DNA of 64,000 nt from Chitinophagaceae bacterium (GCA_017853575.1 JAFMJI010000001.1:248001-312000), one strand, 5' to 3'; shown: positions 1 to 9,569, numbered from the stretch's first letter. Notes: generated by a model not told the origin, from the sequence alone. Translations and numbers: made by a program.

Positions 1-1157
1 AAGGCGGAGCGGGTACTTACAGCGATGGTAAACTTTATACAAGAAGCAATAAAAGAGGAAGTGTTGACACCATCTTGCAGTTGCTTGTTCACTTTGGTGC
101 AGATCCATCCATTTTGTATACTGCACATCCACATATTGGTACAAATAAACTTCCAGGGATCATTACATCCATCAGAGAACAAATCATCGAATCTGGAGGT
201 GAAGTGCATTTCAATCAAAAATTAACCGACTTCAACATTCAAGGAAATAAAATCATCACTGTAAAAACACAAAGTGGTGATACATTTTCTGGCGATCAAA
301 TTATTCTTGCTACAGGCCATTCTGCAAAAGATGTTTTTTATCTGCTGGATGAGAAAAATATTTTAATAGAGCCAAAACCATTTGCATTGGGTGTACGCAT
401 AGAACACCCACAGGCACTGATAGATTCTATTCAATATCACTGTCCTGTTTGGCAAGGAAGAGGCAGCTATCTCCCGCCTGCATCTTATCAACTGGTTGAT
501 CAAGTAAATCATCGCGGCGTCTTTTCATTTTGTATGTGCCCTGGCGGAATCATTGCAACTGCATCCACTTCACAGAATGCTCTTGTTATAAATGGATGGA
601 GTCCGTCTAAAAGGAACAATCCATTTGCAAACTCCGGAATGGTGGTGCAGGTTGAGTTGGGGGATGTGATGAAAGGGACAAGGGACGGGGGACGAGGGAC
701 AAGGGAGAATTTGGTTTTACATGATTTTCAGGAAATGGTGGAGAGAAAAGCATACGATGCTGGTGGAGGAAAATTTGTTGCACCTGCGCAAAGATTGACC
801 GATTTTGTAGAAGGAAAAATATCAAATACTCTACCAGAAACATCTTATTTAAGAGGAATACATGCTGTCGACCTGAACAATATTTTGCCAAGCTTTATAT
901 CTCAAACACTTCGAGATGGATTCAAATCATTCGGAAAAAAAATGAGAGGGTATCTCACTGAAGAAGCCGTCATAGTTGCACCAGAAAGCAGAACATCATC
1001 ACCTGTGAGAATACCCCGTGATGAAATTACACTACATCATCCCCACATTACAAATTTGTACCCATGCGGTGAAGGAGCTGGATATGCAGGAGGCATTGTA
1101 AGTGCTGCCATGGATGGCATAAAAGTCTCAAAAATGATTGCCACCACTCATCAATAA
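1..1157 (+). CDS. FAD-dependent dehydrogenase (COG2509-type), 5' end missing
   Basis: The frame is open from base 3 and begins GGAGTYSDGKLYTR, so the gene enters from the left and its N-terminal dinucleotide fold lies outside the window. The visible part matches uncharacterised FAD-dependent dehydrogenases: a TGHSAKD segment after the substrate-side strand, KFVAPAQRLTDF, and a C-terminal FAD-contact motif PCGEGAGYAGGI near the end. The substrate is unknown. An unusual Gly/Arg-rich stretch (MKGTRDGGRGTREN), encoded by a GGGACAAGGGAC-type repeat at 675-708, lies where relatives normally run straight from a short acidic strand into the helix ending ERKAYDAGG; I read it as an in-frame insertion. 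The gene stops 38 bp before an ABC exporter gene on the same strand. Confidence 0.85.
   Translation, partial: GGAGTYSDGKLYTRSNKRGSVDTILQLLVHFGADPSILYTAHPHIGTNKLPGIITSIREQIIESGGEVHFNQKLTDFNIQGNKIITVKTQSGDTFSGDQIILATGHSAKDVFYLLDEKNILIEPKPFALGVRIEHPQALIDSIQYHCPVWQGRGSYLPPASYQLVDQVNHRGVFSFCMCPGGIIATASTSQNALVINGWSPSKRNNPFANSGMVVQVELGDVMKGTRDGGRGTRENLVLHDFQEMVERKAYDAGGGKFVAPAQRLTDFVEGKISNTLPETSYLRGIHAVDLNNILPSFISQTLRDGFKSFGKKMRGYLTEEAVIVAPESRTSSPVRIPRDEITLHHPHITNLYPCGEGAGYAGGIVSAAMDGIKVSKMIATTHQ
675..708 (+). repeat. G-rich GGGACAAGGGAC-type repeat inside the dehydrogenase gene
   Basis: Four or five imperfect copies of a GGGAC(AA/GG/GA) unit run head to tail and stay in frame, encoding KGTRDGGRGTRE. 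Base composition (almost no T, very G-rich) is unlike the flanking AT-rich coding sequence. The same GGACAAGGGACAATG phrase follows the palindromes inserted in pyrD near 10.05 kb, so the two insertions appear related. Confidence 0.7.
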
Positions 1158-1183
1158 AATAGTCAGCGCAGCACACTTAACTG

Positions 1184-1191
1184 TAATTTTA
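1184..1191 (+). promoter_or_regulatory. Putative Bacteroidota -7 element of the NatAB-like operon
   Basis: TAATTTTA (one mismatch to TAnnTTTG) ends four bases before the ATG at 1196, followed by CAGC. No clear -33 TTG is seen. If used, the transcript would start at or next to the start codon. Confidence 0.4.
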
Positions 1192-1195
1192 CAGC

Positions 1196-2131
1196 ATGAA
1201 TACAGTTTTGGAAGTTCAACAACTGAAAAAATATTTTTCAGGACAAAAAGCGGTAGACGACATCAGCTTTTCCATCAACAAAGGATCCATTTTTGGTTTA
1301 CTTGGGCCCAATGGTGCAGGTAAAACAACATTGCTGAGAATGATCACAGGAATATTTTTTCCTGACGAAGGTGATATTCTGTTGAATGGAAAACATTTCA
1401 GTCCCATGACCGATGTTGCCAACATTGGTTACATGCCTGAAGAAAGAGGATTGTATAAGAAAATGAAAATTGGTGATCAGGTGCTATACCTTGCTCAATT
1501 AAAAGGATTGGATAAAAAAGAAGCTAAAGAAAAAATAAAAGAATGGTTTGTAAAATTTCAAATGGAATCGTGGTGGAATAAAAAAGTAGAGGACTTGAGC
1601 AAAGGGATGAGTCAAAAACTTCAGTTTGTCACCACCGTTTTACACAATCCAGATTTAATCATCTTGGATGAACCATTTAGTGGACTCGATCCAGTAAATG
1701 CAAATTTGATTAAAGACGAAATATTCAACTTGGCCAAGCAAGGAGCTACCATTATTTTCAGCACACATCGGATGGAACAAGTAGAAGAAATATGTGACCA
1801 TATTGTGCTGGTGAATAAAGGGAAGAAAATTTTGGATGGAGGGGTTGCAGAGATCAAACAAAAATTCAAAAAAAATATTTTTGAAATTGAGTTTGATAAC
1901 CAATTGCTTCCTGAACATACCGCAACGCATTTGTTCAGTGTTCAAACGCTTGAAAACAATCTATTGAAGCTTAAAATCAATGAAGCGTTCAACAACAACC
2001 AAATACTTTCCTATTTCATTGAAAAAAAATTAAACATCAGGTCATTCAATGAAAAATTGCCCTCCCTCAATGATATTTTCATTGAACTGGTTCAGGGAAC
2101 TCCAGAGAGCAGACAATTTCAACAAGTATAA
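1196..2131 (+). CDS. ABC transporter ATP-binding protein, NatA-like
   Basis: This is the ATPase subunit of a two-gene ABC exporter. Walker A is GPNGAGKTT (residues 37-45), the signature is LSKGMSQKL, Walker B is LIILDEPFSGLDP, and the switch histidine is in FSTHRMEQ. After the ATPase core (about residues 1-215) comes a roughly 90-residue C-terminal extension of the DUF4162 type found in NatA-like ATPases. The ABC-2 permease starts 11 bp downstream and is its obvious partner. The substrate cannot be read from sequence; NatA is named for Na+ export in Bacillus, but many Bacteroidota homologues are uncharacterised. Confidence 0.9.
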   Translation: MNTVLEVQQLKKYFSGQKAVDDISFSINKGSIFGLLGPNGAGKTTLLRMITGIFFPDEGDILLNGKHFSPMTDVANIGYMPEERGLYKKMKIGDQVLYLAQLKGLDKKEAKEKIKEWFVKFQMESWWNKKVEDLSKGMSQKLQFVTTVLHNPDLIILDEPFSGLDPVNANLIKDEIFNLAKQGATIIFSTHRMEQVEEICDHIVLVNKGKKILDGGVAEIKQKFKKNIFEIEFDNQLLPEHTATHLFSVQTLENNLLKLKINEAFNNNQILSYFIEKKLNIRSFNEKLPSLNDIFIELVQGTPESRQFQQV

Positions 2132-2142
2132 CAACAAAAAAC

Positions 2143-3474
2143 ATGAATAAGGTTTCACTCATCATACAAAGAGAATACATCACCAGGGTAAGCAACAAAA
2201 GATTTTTGTTGATGACCATTCTCATGCCACTTATTTTTATCGTGTTCATTTTTGGATCAGCATTTTTTGCTGCATCCATCAAAGAAGAAACCAAGATAGC
2301 TATTGCAACCGATCCTGGTTTTCTTAAAGACCACATAAAATCAGAAGAGGAAGATGTAATATTCGAATTTACCAATGATGTAGACTCGCTTAATTACAGC
2401 ACAAAGGGTTTCGATGCAGTAATGTATCCCGCAATAGAAAATGAAAAATTGATTGCAAACATTCACTCTAAAAAGCAATTGGGATTAGAAAAATCAAATT
2501 ACATCGATCGGCAATTGAACAAAGCTGTTGAAAATAACTTGTTGCTTCTTCGCGGAATTCAACAATCCACACTCGATTCAATTCAAAATGCTTCCAAAGA
2601 AAATGTAACTATAAAAAATCTTGTAAAAGATGAGAAAGGCAAGAACAAAGAATCCAATGCAGGCTTGGCATATGGTATTGGTTTCGGAAGCGGTATTCTC
2701 ATTTATATGACCATGTTTATTTTCGGGTCAATGGTTATGCGGGGTGTTGCAGAGGAAAAAACCAATCGAATTGCAGAAGTAATTATTTCTTCCTGCAAAC
2801 CATTTGAACTCATGTTGGGAAAAATCATTGGAATTGCAGGTGTTGGACTCACCCAATTGTTGTTGTGGATCACTTTAATTACTGCATTAACTACCTCTAT
2901 AACCTTATTTCTACCTGTTGAAACTTTACACCAAGCACAACAGTTACAACAAGCTCCCATGCCAGCAGCCAATATTGCAAATGCAAACATGGCTGCAAAA
3001 ATCATGGAGGCAAAAACCACATTAACAGAGGGCGTAAATTGGTTTTTGATTATAGGATTTTTCCTGTTTTATTTTTTAGGCGGCTACCTTTTCTATGCAT
3101 CATTGTTTGCAGCGATTGGAAGTGTAATCAATGAAGATCCGCAGGAAGCACAACAACTCATGCTCCCGATCACCATGCCCATCATTTTTTCTTTTGTGGT
3201 GTTGAATGGAGTACTAGCCAACCCAAGCAGCAATTTATCTGTATGGATGAGCATCATTCCATTTACATCACCCATAATCATGATGGGACGAATTCCATTT
3301 GGTATTCCGAATACTGTACCTTATTGGCAGCTGGCTACATCCATGATCAGTTTGATAGGTGGATTTATTTTCACAACCTGGTTTGCCGGAAAAATATACA
3401 GAACAGGCATTCTGCTCTATGGAAAAAAAGTTACCTGGAAAGAAATGATAAAATGGACATTCAGAAAAAGTTGA
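2143..3474 (+). CDS. ABC-2 family permease, NatB-like
   Basis: This 443-residue protein has one N-terminal membrane helix (about residues 22-45), a large extracytoplasmic region of roughly 140 residues, then a block of five or more hydrophobic helices starting near residue 180 (the segment GIGFGSGILIYMTMFIFGS onward). That topology is typical of ABC-2/NatB permeases. The motif RGVAEEKTNRIAEVIISS after the second helix is a family hallmark. It follows the ATPase gene by 11 bp, so the two should be co-transcribed and form one exporter. Confidence 0.88.
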   Translation: MNKVSLIIQREYITRVSNKRFLLMTILMPLIFIVFIFGSAFFAASIKEETKIAIATDPGFLKDHIKSEEEDVIFEFTNDVDSLNYSTKGFDAVMYPAIENEKLIANIHSKKQLGLEKSNYIDRQLNKAVENNLLLLRGIQQSTLDSIQNASKENVTIKNLVKDEKGKNKESNAGLAYGIGFGSGILIYMTMFIFGSMVMRGVAEEKTNRIAEVIISSCKPFELMLGKIIGIAGVGLTQLLLWITLITALTTSITLFLPVETLHQAQQLQQAPMPAANIANANMAAKIMEAKTTLTEGVNWFLIIGFFLFYFLGGYLFYASLFAAIGSVINEDPQEAQQLMLPITMPIIFSFVVLNGVLANPSSNLSVWMSIIPFTSPIIMMGRIPFGIPNTVPYWQLATSMISLIGGFIFTTWFAGKIYRTGILLYGKKVTWKEMIKWTFRKS

Positions 3475-3510
3475 TATTCAACGTTTAAACATCGTCGCCC
3501 AAATTTGATG

Positions 3511-3518
3511 TAATTTCG
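3511..3518 (+). promoter_or_regulatory. Putative -7 element of the ABC exporter at 3523
   Basis: TAATTTCG, then CAGC, then ATG: the box ends four bases before the start codon, the same arrangement as at 1184-1196. There is no convincing -33 TTG at 17-23 bp spacing. Confidence 0.4.
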
Positions 3519-3522
3519 CAGC

Positions 3523-5292
3523 ATGAAATTACTTATCGGTTACCTAAAACCTTATAAATGGCTGATTGCATTGACTTTGTTATTGGCCACCATCAATACA
3601 GTGTTCTCTTTGATTGATCCTATTATTTTTGGAAGGATCATAAAACTCTCACAAGAAATCAATACGGATCAGGAAAGCGGACACCCAATGACATGGGATC
3701 TTTTCTTCAAAGCCACTTTTACATTGTTACTGATGTCTATGGGAACTGCCATGGTGAGCAGGATAGCTAAAAACTTCCAGGACTATTTCGCAAATGTTGT
3801 TATCCAAAAATTTGGTGCCAGGATTTTTACAGATGGACTTCAGCATGCAATGAAACTACCTTATCAGGAATTCGAAGACCAAAGAAGTGGTGAAACACTG
3901 AGTGTACTCACGAAAGTAAGAACCGATACAGAAAAATTCATCAACTATTTTCTCAATGCAATGTTTGCGATTTTAGTTGGAATCACGTTTGTATTTGTAT
4001 ATGCTTCCATTTATATCCACTGGTCTGTTCCGATTGCATATATAGGAGGAATCGCCCTGTTAAGTGTTGCAACAAATTTGTTGAGTAAAAAAGTTAAACT
4101 GATTCAAAAAAATATTGTGAGCAGCACAACCTCTCTGGCTGGAACTACTACCGAGAGTTTGAGAAATATTGAATTAGTAAAAAGTCTTGGACTCACACAA
4201 CAGGAGGTAAAAAGATTAAATGCGGATACTTATAAAATATTAGGACTTGAACTCACCAAAGTAAAAAGAATTAGAAGCATCAGTTTTTTACAGGGTACAC
4301 TTGTGAATACACTCAGACAAATTATTCTGTTTTTATTGATGTATCTCATCTTCAAAGATTCAATGCAACCTCATGAGATGGTAACCATGCAATTCTTTTC
4401 ATTCTTCATTTTCGGTCCACTTCAGGAAATTGGGAATATCATACTGTCTTACAGAGAAGCAGAGGCATCAATAGGCAACTACCATAAACTCATGGAGAAA
4501 GAACCGGAAAAAGTTCCAGAGGTTCCCATCCATCTGGGAGATGTTGAAACGCTTCAATTCAATCAGGTTGGATTTCAGCACATCACTGCAAAGCAAAAAG
4601 CTATTGACAATATCTGTTTTTCTGTACGCCGTGGAGAAACCGTTGCATTTGTAGGCCCATCAGGATCTGGGAAAACAACTTTGATGAAATTACTGGTAGG
4701 ACTCTATCGACCACAGGAAGGCAAGATTCTATACAATGGATTGGATGAAAATGAAATCAACTTTGAAGATCTCAGAAAACAAATTGGATTTGTTACACAA
4801 GACACACAACTTTTTTCCGGCACCATCAAAGAAAATTTATTGTTCGTAAATCCGAATGCAAGCAATGATGAGATCCAACAAGCGTTGGACAAATCATCCT
4901 GTCACTCATTGTTAAAGAGAGCAGAAAACGGCATCAACAGTGTGATTGGTGAAGGCGGACTTAAACTTTCAGGAGGAGAAAAACAAAGAATTTCAATTGC
5001 CAGGGCATTGCTAAGAAATCCACGTGTATTGCTTTTTGATGAGGCAACTTCTGCATTGGACTCTATAACAGAGGAAGAGATCACAGAGACCATTCGTTCC
5101 ATATCTGCAAGAAAAGAACAAATTACGTTGTTGATCGCCCACAGGCTTTCCACTATTATGCATGCAGACAGAATTTATGTCTTGGAGAAAGGTGAAATTG
5201 TAGAAACAGGATCGCATGATGAGTTGATTGCACTTAAAGGACTCTATTATGCAATGTGGCGTCAACAGATTGGTGAGAGAAAAAGAATGTAA
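3523..5292 (+). CDS. ABC exporter with fused membrane and ATPase domains (MsbA-like)
   Basis: A 589-residue half-transporter: six predicted membrane helices in residues 1-310 and a nucleotide-binding domain in the last 250. Walker A is GPSGSGKTT, the signature LSGGEKQR, Walker B VLLFDEATSALD and the switch histidine lies in IAHRLST. It would work as a homodimer in the inner membrane exporting lipid, peptide or drug. MsbA-type lipid flipping is possible but not shown; the lipid A genes in this window are 30 kb away. It has its own -7 box and so is probably a separate unit from the NatAB-like pair. Confidence 0.9.
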   Translation: MKLLIGYLKPYKWLIALTLLLATINTVFSLIDPIIFGRIIKLSQEINTDQESGHPMTWDLFFKATFTLLLMSMGTAMVSRIAKNFQDYFANVVIQKFGARIFTDGLQHAMKLPYQEFEDQRSGETLSVLTKVRTDTEKFINYFLNAMFAILVGITFVFVYASIYIHWSVPIAYIGGIALLSVATNLLSKKVKLIQKNIVSSTTSLAGTTTESLRNIELVKSLGLTQQEVKRLNADTYKILGLELTKVKRIRSISFLQGTLVNTLRQIILFLLMYLIFKDSMQPHEMVTMQFFSFFIFGPLQEIGNIILSYREAEASIGNYHKLMEKEPEKVPEVPIHLGDVETLQFNQVGFQHITAKQKAIDNICFSVRRGETVAFVGPSGSGKTTLMKLLVGLYRPQEGKILYNGLDENEINFEDLRKQIGFVTQDTQLFSGTIKENLLFVNPNASNDEIQQALDKSSCHSLLKRAENGINSVIGEGGLKLSGGEKQRISIARALLRNPRVLLFDEATSALDSITEEEITETIRSISARKEQITLLIAHRLSTIMHADRIYVLEKGEIVETGSHDELIALKGLYYAMWRQQIGERKRM

Positions 5293-5351
5293 TTGGCCTT
5301 TCAGGTCTTTTCAGGGTGAAACAATTCCCTAATAGAGATTACATGAAGTGA

Positions 5352-5915
5352 TTATTGAACCTTTATTTTGAAATCGATCGATACATCCGTATCTCCCACT
5401 GATACCAGATCATCCACTTTCTTGAACCCTGGTTTATGCTTGAGTGTAATATTCATTATTCCAGATCCAGCCATCATCCCTGTTGTCCAATAACTGGTTA
5501 TCCCAATGGGTAAATTATTGGCATCTTTATCGCCGTAAACAATACTTACTAGGTTTGAGGGATTGGGAATTAAATAAATTTGATGATCAACCGCCTCAGA
5601 TAATACTTCAGCTGTCACCTGATCAACTGGTGTCGTACTTTCATTCAGTAGCTCAATTTCGCATTTATAATTTCGGCCCTTCGAAAGCTGCATTTCATCA
5701 AATTTCTGCGGAGCCAAACCGCCTTCGCCATCTAGGTCTTGAAAAATAAATTCACTGACTGCGGTATTTCCCATTTGAAGATCAGTGAGTTTTACTTTCA
5801 CTGTTGTAATCAACTCTCCTTCATTGGGATCAACGATGGGATCTTTTTTACAGGAATCCATCGTGATTGATATTACAACCATACTCAATACCAACAGAAC
5901 ATTTGACCTCTTCAT
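5352..5915 (-). CDS. Small secreted lipoprotein paired with TonB receptor
   Basis: The signal peptide MKRSNVLLVLSMVVISI is followed by a lipobox ITMDSC, giving a lipoprotein of 187 residues. The ATG overlaps the receptor stop as TGATG, so I chose this start over the TTG one codon upstream. It contains two Asp/Gly-rich loops (DLDGEGG and DKDANNLPIG) that resemble calcium-binding turns. Similar lipoproteins sit beside TonB receptors in other Bacteroidota, sometimes labelled 'type 1 periplasmic binding fold'. Its role is presumably in the same uptake system as the receptor; the ligand is unknown. Confidence 0.8.
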   Translation of the reverse strand: MKRSNVLLVLSMVVISITMDSCKKDPIVDPNEGELITTVKVKLTDLQMGNTAVSEFIFQDLDGEGGLAPQKFDEMQLSKGRNYKCEIELLNESTTPVDQVTAEVLSEAVDHQIYLIPNPSNLVSIVYGDKDANNLPIGITSYWTTGMMAGSGIMNITLKHKPGFKKVDDLVSVGDTDVSIDFKIKVQ

Positions 5916-8293
5916 CAAAATGGCAGTTTGATTTTCAATGAAATATTTCTTCCCCTGTCTAAACTGAAATACCGAAAAGAATTCATGTAATCACGGTATT
6001 CAACATTGAACAAGTTTGTTACAGAGCAAACCAATTCAAATCGTTGTTTTCTGAATAAAGCTGTTGTAGATGCCTCCAAGTTAAAAAGGGTGTACGCTGC
6101 TGGAGGTGCGATGTAATCAGATTGCATAGAGACTTTCCCCAGCAAATCTTTTACTTCTATGTTTCCTGTTGGAGGAACTCTTTTCTGCCTGGTTACATGT
6201 TGGAATCCAACTTTGACAAGAGACTGCTTCCATTTTTTTCCATCAACAAACATATATTGAAGTTCAGTCTCGTAGCGGTCTGCAGGCATTTGAATCAACC
6301 AGGTATCTGCCTTTTGATCAAATGCACGCAATATGGATCCTTTTGCATGAGCAGAAAGATGATTATTTATTTTATATAAAACACTCAAGTCCGAGCCAGT
6401 CAACCTGGCATTTGTTTGCGCATATTCAAAAGCAGGAAAAGCACCTCTGATTGTCAACAATGGAGGATAAGTTGGTTTCAAATAGATGAAATCATCGATC
6501 CATTTTTGATAAATGCCCATCTCTGCTTCCCATTTCTCTTTATTAAGAACCATGGTCCCCAATATATTAAATGCCCTTTCAGTTTTTAAAAATGGATCTC
6601 CTTTTTCAATTCTCGCTGCACCATGGTGCAAGCCATTGCTGAACAATTCATTGATCTGAGGTGACCTCCACGCAGAAGAAACAGTTACAGAAGTTCTCAA
6701 TGTTTGATCAAACTTGTATGCAAGTACCCCTGTTCCAGATAATCCGCTGAATACCTTGCTGCCATATGCTGGTCCGGGAAGTAAAACATTTCCAGCAAGT
6801 AAATTAAATGGCGCCTTGTCATTATCTGATATCCTGAAACGGTTTCTATGATCATATCTCAGGCCTACTTCAAATTGCCAATTATCTTTTTGATATTTCT
6901 CTGCACCCCATATTCCTACATCAAATGCACTGTAATTGGGAATGAAATAGCGGTAATTGATTGAATTGTTCTGATGCATAAGATTCAAACCAACAGATCC
7001 TTTTACATTTTTTTCTGCATAATGTTCCCACACCAGGTCTGCAATATTGGTGAGCAAATCAAGGCGAAGTTGCGGCAACTCCGTTTCAGATCTTACAATA
7101 TCAAATTCCTTTCGAACATTGTATTGGGTTGACATCGTCAAACTAATCCTTTGATTGTTCTCTAGTTCAACATACCCTTTCCATTTAAACAATTGATGTT
7201 GAACATACTGATATGGCCTTTCAATAACATATGAAAATGAAGCATCCCTGATATTCACCGGTGGTTCTTGTGATGCGATAACATTTTGCAAATCTGTTAA
7301 GTTACCAATATGAGCGCCACTGAAAATTCCAATTCGTGTATTAAACAAGCTGTAAAAAGCTTCCATTCCTTTGTTTGCTTTTCTCCAGCCAAGTGATGCA
7401 GACATATTGGCTTCTTCCAAACCGGAATTTTTCAACCAATAAGATGGTGTTTGCGCATTTCCTCCTCTTTTAAATGTGCCCTGCAATCGCCAGGAGGTTG
7501 TCTCTTTTTTATCAAATGAACTTTCAACCATTGCTGAAACCACACCCTGTCGATTGTTAGAGAAAGCTGCAAGATTAACTTCTCCATTCAAAGCACGCTT
7601 GTATTGCAACAACCTAGGTTCAACCAATACAACACCGCCGATTGCATCGCCACCATATCTTACAGAAGCAGCTCCTTTGATAACTGTTAATCGATTCGCA
7701 ACATATGGATCAATTTCAGGAGCATGTTCACTCCCCCATTGTTGTCCTTCTTGTCTAATACCATTATTAAGAATCAATACTCGGCTGCTATGCAATCCTT
7801 GAATAACAGGTTTATAAATATTGTTTCCGGTTTGTAAAACAGTGACACCATTAATTTTCTGCAGAGATTCTCCTAAACTAGCTCCCCTAGTTGACAAAAG
7901 TTCACGTCCTTTCAATTCACCTGTCATCCCCTCGGTGCGCATGGTTGCAGCACCCACCACCACAACTTCCTTCAATTTGTTTTCAGTATGAGATAACGTG
8001 AAATCCTGCACCATGTCTTCCTTGAGATGAATATGAATTTCTACCGACTGGCAATCAGCATGTGTAACTTTGATTGTATAGTCACCCGGACACAACCCAT
8101 TAAAAATATATTGTCCTGCAGCATCTGTCAGCAAGACTTTTTTCAATTCCAATATGCTGACAGTTGCTTTTTCCAACAAGGTTTTCTGGTCTTCATCTTT
8201 CACAACACCACGAATGGTATGAGTGCATTGTGCAGCCAACGCATGATAGCCAACAACAAATAGAAAAATCAGCAATAAGCTCCTCATCTCCAA
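5915..8293 (-). CDS. TonB-dependent outer membrane receptor
   Basis: A 792-residue receptor: signal peptide, a carboxypeptidase-regulatory-like beta domain (HTIRGVVKDEDQKTLLEKATVSI, split here by description only: residues about 25-105), the plug domain (TRGASLGESLQKINGV, then QGLHSSRVLILNNGIR and GSEHAPEIDPY), and a beta-barrel ending in KIKLPF. The plug phrase HSSRVLILNNGIRQEGQQWG is common in receptors thought to take metals or metal chelates. It lies between a thiolase gene and its lipoprotein partner on the same strand, with a TTGCAA palindrome 36 bp ahead of its start, suggesting metal-responsive control. ATG codons at 8293 and 8287 are both possible starts. Confidence 0.9.
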   Translation of the reverse strand: MEMRSLLLIFLFVVGYHALAAQCTHTIRGVVKDEDQKTLLEKATVSILELKKVLLTDAAGQYIFNGLCPGDYTIKVTHADCQSVEIHIHLKEDMVQDFTLSHTENKLKEVVVVGAATMRTEGMTGELKGRELLSTRGASLGESLQKINGVTVLQTGNNIYKPVIQGLHSSRVLILNNGIRQEGQQWGSEHAPEIDPYVANRLTVIKGAASVRYGGDAIGGVVLVEPRLLQYKRALNGEVNLAAFSNNRQGVVSAMVESSFDKKETTSWRLQGTFKRGGNAQTPSYWLKNSGLEEANMSASLGWRKANKGMEAFYSLFNTRIGIFSGAHIGNLTDLQNVIASQEPPVNIRDASFSYVIERPYQYVQHQLFKWKGYVELENNQRISLTMSTQYNVRKEFDIVRSETELPQLRLDLLTNIADLVWEHYAEKNVKGSVGLNLMHQNNSINYRYFIPNYSAFDVGIWGAEKYQKDNWQFEVGLRYDHRNRFRISDNDKAPFNLLAGNVLLPGPAYGSKVFSGLSGTGVLAYKFDQTLRTSVTVSSAWRSPQINELFSNGLHHGAARIEKGDPFLKTERAFNILGTMVLNKEKWEAEMGIYQKWIDDFIYLKPTYPPLLTIRGAFPAFEYAQTNARLTGSDLSVLYKINNHLSAHAKGSILRAFDQKADTWLIQMPADRYETELQYMFVDGKKWKQSLVKVGFQHVTRQKRVPPTGNIEVKDLLGKVSMQSDYIAPPAAYTLFNLEASTTALFRKQRFELVCSVTNLFNVEYRDYMNSFRYFSLDRGRNISLKIKLPF

Positions 8294-8328
8294 AAATGAG
8301 AACCAAAGCTATGAAAGAAATTTAAAAT

Positions 8329-8345
8329 TTGCAACAGTATTGCAA
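8329..8345 (-). promoter_or_regulatory. TTGCAA-N5-TTGCAA palindrome before the TonB receptor
   Basis: Two copies of TTGCAA (itself a palindrome) are spaced by five bases in the 55-bp gap between the thiolase stop and the receptor ATG. Size, symmetry and place fit an operator for a dimeric repressor such as a Fur-family protein. Which regulator binds is inference. Confidence 0.45.
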
Positions 8346-8348
8346 AAA

Positions 8349-9524
8349 TTAGAGTCGCTCGAAAATACCTGCAATTCCTTGTCCGCCTCCAACACAGGCA
8401 GAAACAATACCATATTTTTTATTCAATCTTTTCAAATCATCCAGGAGTTGAACAGTGAGTTTTGCACCAGTACAACCAAGTGGGTGCCCCAAGGCAATTG
8501 CACCACCATTGGTATTTACGCGCTGAACATCCAACCCAAGGGTTTTGATAATGGCGAGTGATTGAGAAGCAAATGCTTCATTAAGTTCTATCAAGTCGAT
8601 TTGTTCAAGCGACATGTTTGCCCGTTTCAATGCTTTAGGAATTGCTTCAATCGGACCAACGCCCATGATCCTGGGATTGATACCTGCCACATCACAATGT
8701 ACCAAACGACCAATGGGTGCAACGTTCAATTCCTTCAACATCTTTTCACCCACTACCAATACAAAGGCAGCGCCGTCGCTGGTTTGAGATGAATTGCCTG
8801 CAGTAATTGTACCCTTTACTGCAAATGCGGGTTTTAGTTTTGCAAGACTTTCCAAATTGGTATCTGCGCGAACACCCTCATCGGTTTCCACTACAAAACT
8901 TCTTTTTTGCTTTTTCTGTTTTTCATCCAAGTACACTTCGTTTACCGTGATGGGCATGATTCCACTTTTAAAATATCCTTGCTGAATAGCATTCGCTGCT
9001 TTTTGATGCGAGGACAATGCAAATGCATCCTGCTCTTCTCTTGATACATTATATTTTTCAGCTACTGCTTCTGCAGTCAGCCCCATGTTCAAATAAAAAT
9101 CAGGTTCCTCAGAAGCAATCTCATAGGAAGGCACTGTCTTCCATCCAGCAAAGGGGAGAAGTGTCATGCTCTCCACACCGCCTGCAATGATACAATCGGC
9201 CATACCCGACCTGATTTTTGCAGTTGCCATCGCAATGCTTTCCAATCCGGATGCACAATACCTGTTGATAGTAATGCCTGGGGCATGATGTCCCAATGCC
9301 CTTGCTGCTATGATTCTTCCAACCTGCAAACCCTGTTCAGCTTCTGGAATGGCATTCCCAACAATCACATCGTCAACCTGCTTCACATCCAATTGGGGTA
9401 AGGTCTTCATCAATCCCTTGATGACTTCGATGGCCAAATCATCCGGACGGGTAAATCGAAATCCACCGCGTTTGGCTTTGGTAATAGCCGTACGAAAACC
9501 TGCTATGATATACGCTTCTTGCAT
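8349..9524 (-). CDS. Acetyl-CoA C-acyltransferase (thiolase)
   Basis: A 391-residue thiolase catalysing CoA-dependent cleavage or condensation of beta-ketoacyl-CoA. The nucleophilic cysteine is in NRYCASGLESIA (about residue 90), the active-site histidine in GGAIALGHPLGCTGAK, and the second cysteine in SACVGGGQGIAGIFE at the C-terminus. The length is normal for the family. No 3-hydroxyacyl-CoA dehydrogenase partner is adjacent, so a biosynthetic or degradative role cannot be separated here. It is divergent from pyrD across a 58-bp gap. Confidence 0.93.
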   Translation of the reverse strand: MQEAYIIAGFRTAITKAKRGGFRFTRPDDLAIEVIKGLMKTLPQLDVKQVDDVIVGNAIPEAEQGLQVGRIIAARALGHHAPGITINRYCASGLESIAMATAKIRSGMADCIIAGGVESMTLLPFAGWKTVPSYEIASEEPDFYLNMGLTAEAVAEKYNVSREEQDAFALSSHQKAANAIQQGYFKSGIMPITVNEVYLDEKQKKQKRSFVVETDEGVRADTNLESLAKLKPAFAVKGTITAGNSSQTSDGAAFVLVVGEKMLKELNVAPIGRLVHCDVAGINPRIMGVGPIEAIPKALKRANMSLEQIDLIELNEAFASQSLAIIKTLGLDVQRVNTNGGAIALGHPLGCTGAKLTVQLLDDLKRLNKKYGIVSACVGGGQGIAGIFERL

Positions 9525-9569
9525 ACTATATGTTTTAGGGATCTACTCGAATTTACGAAATACAAGGAT

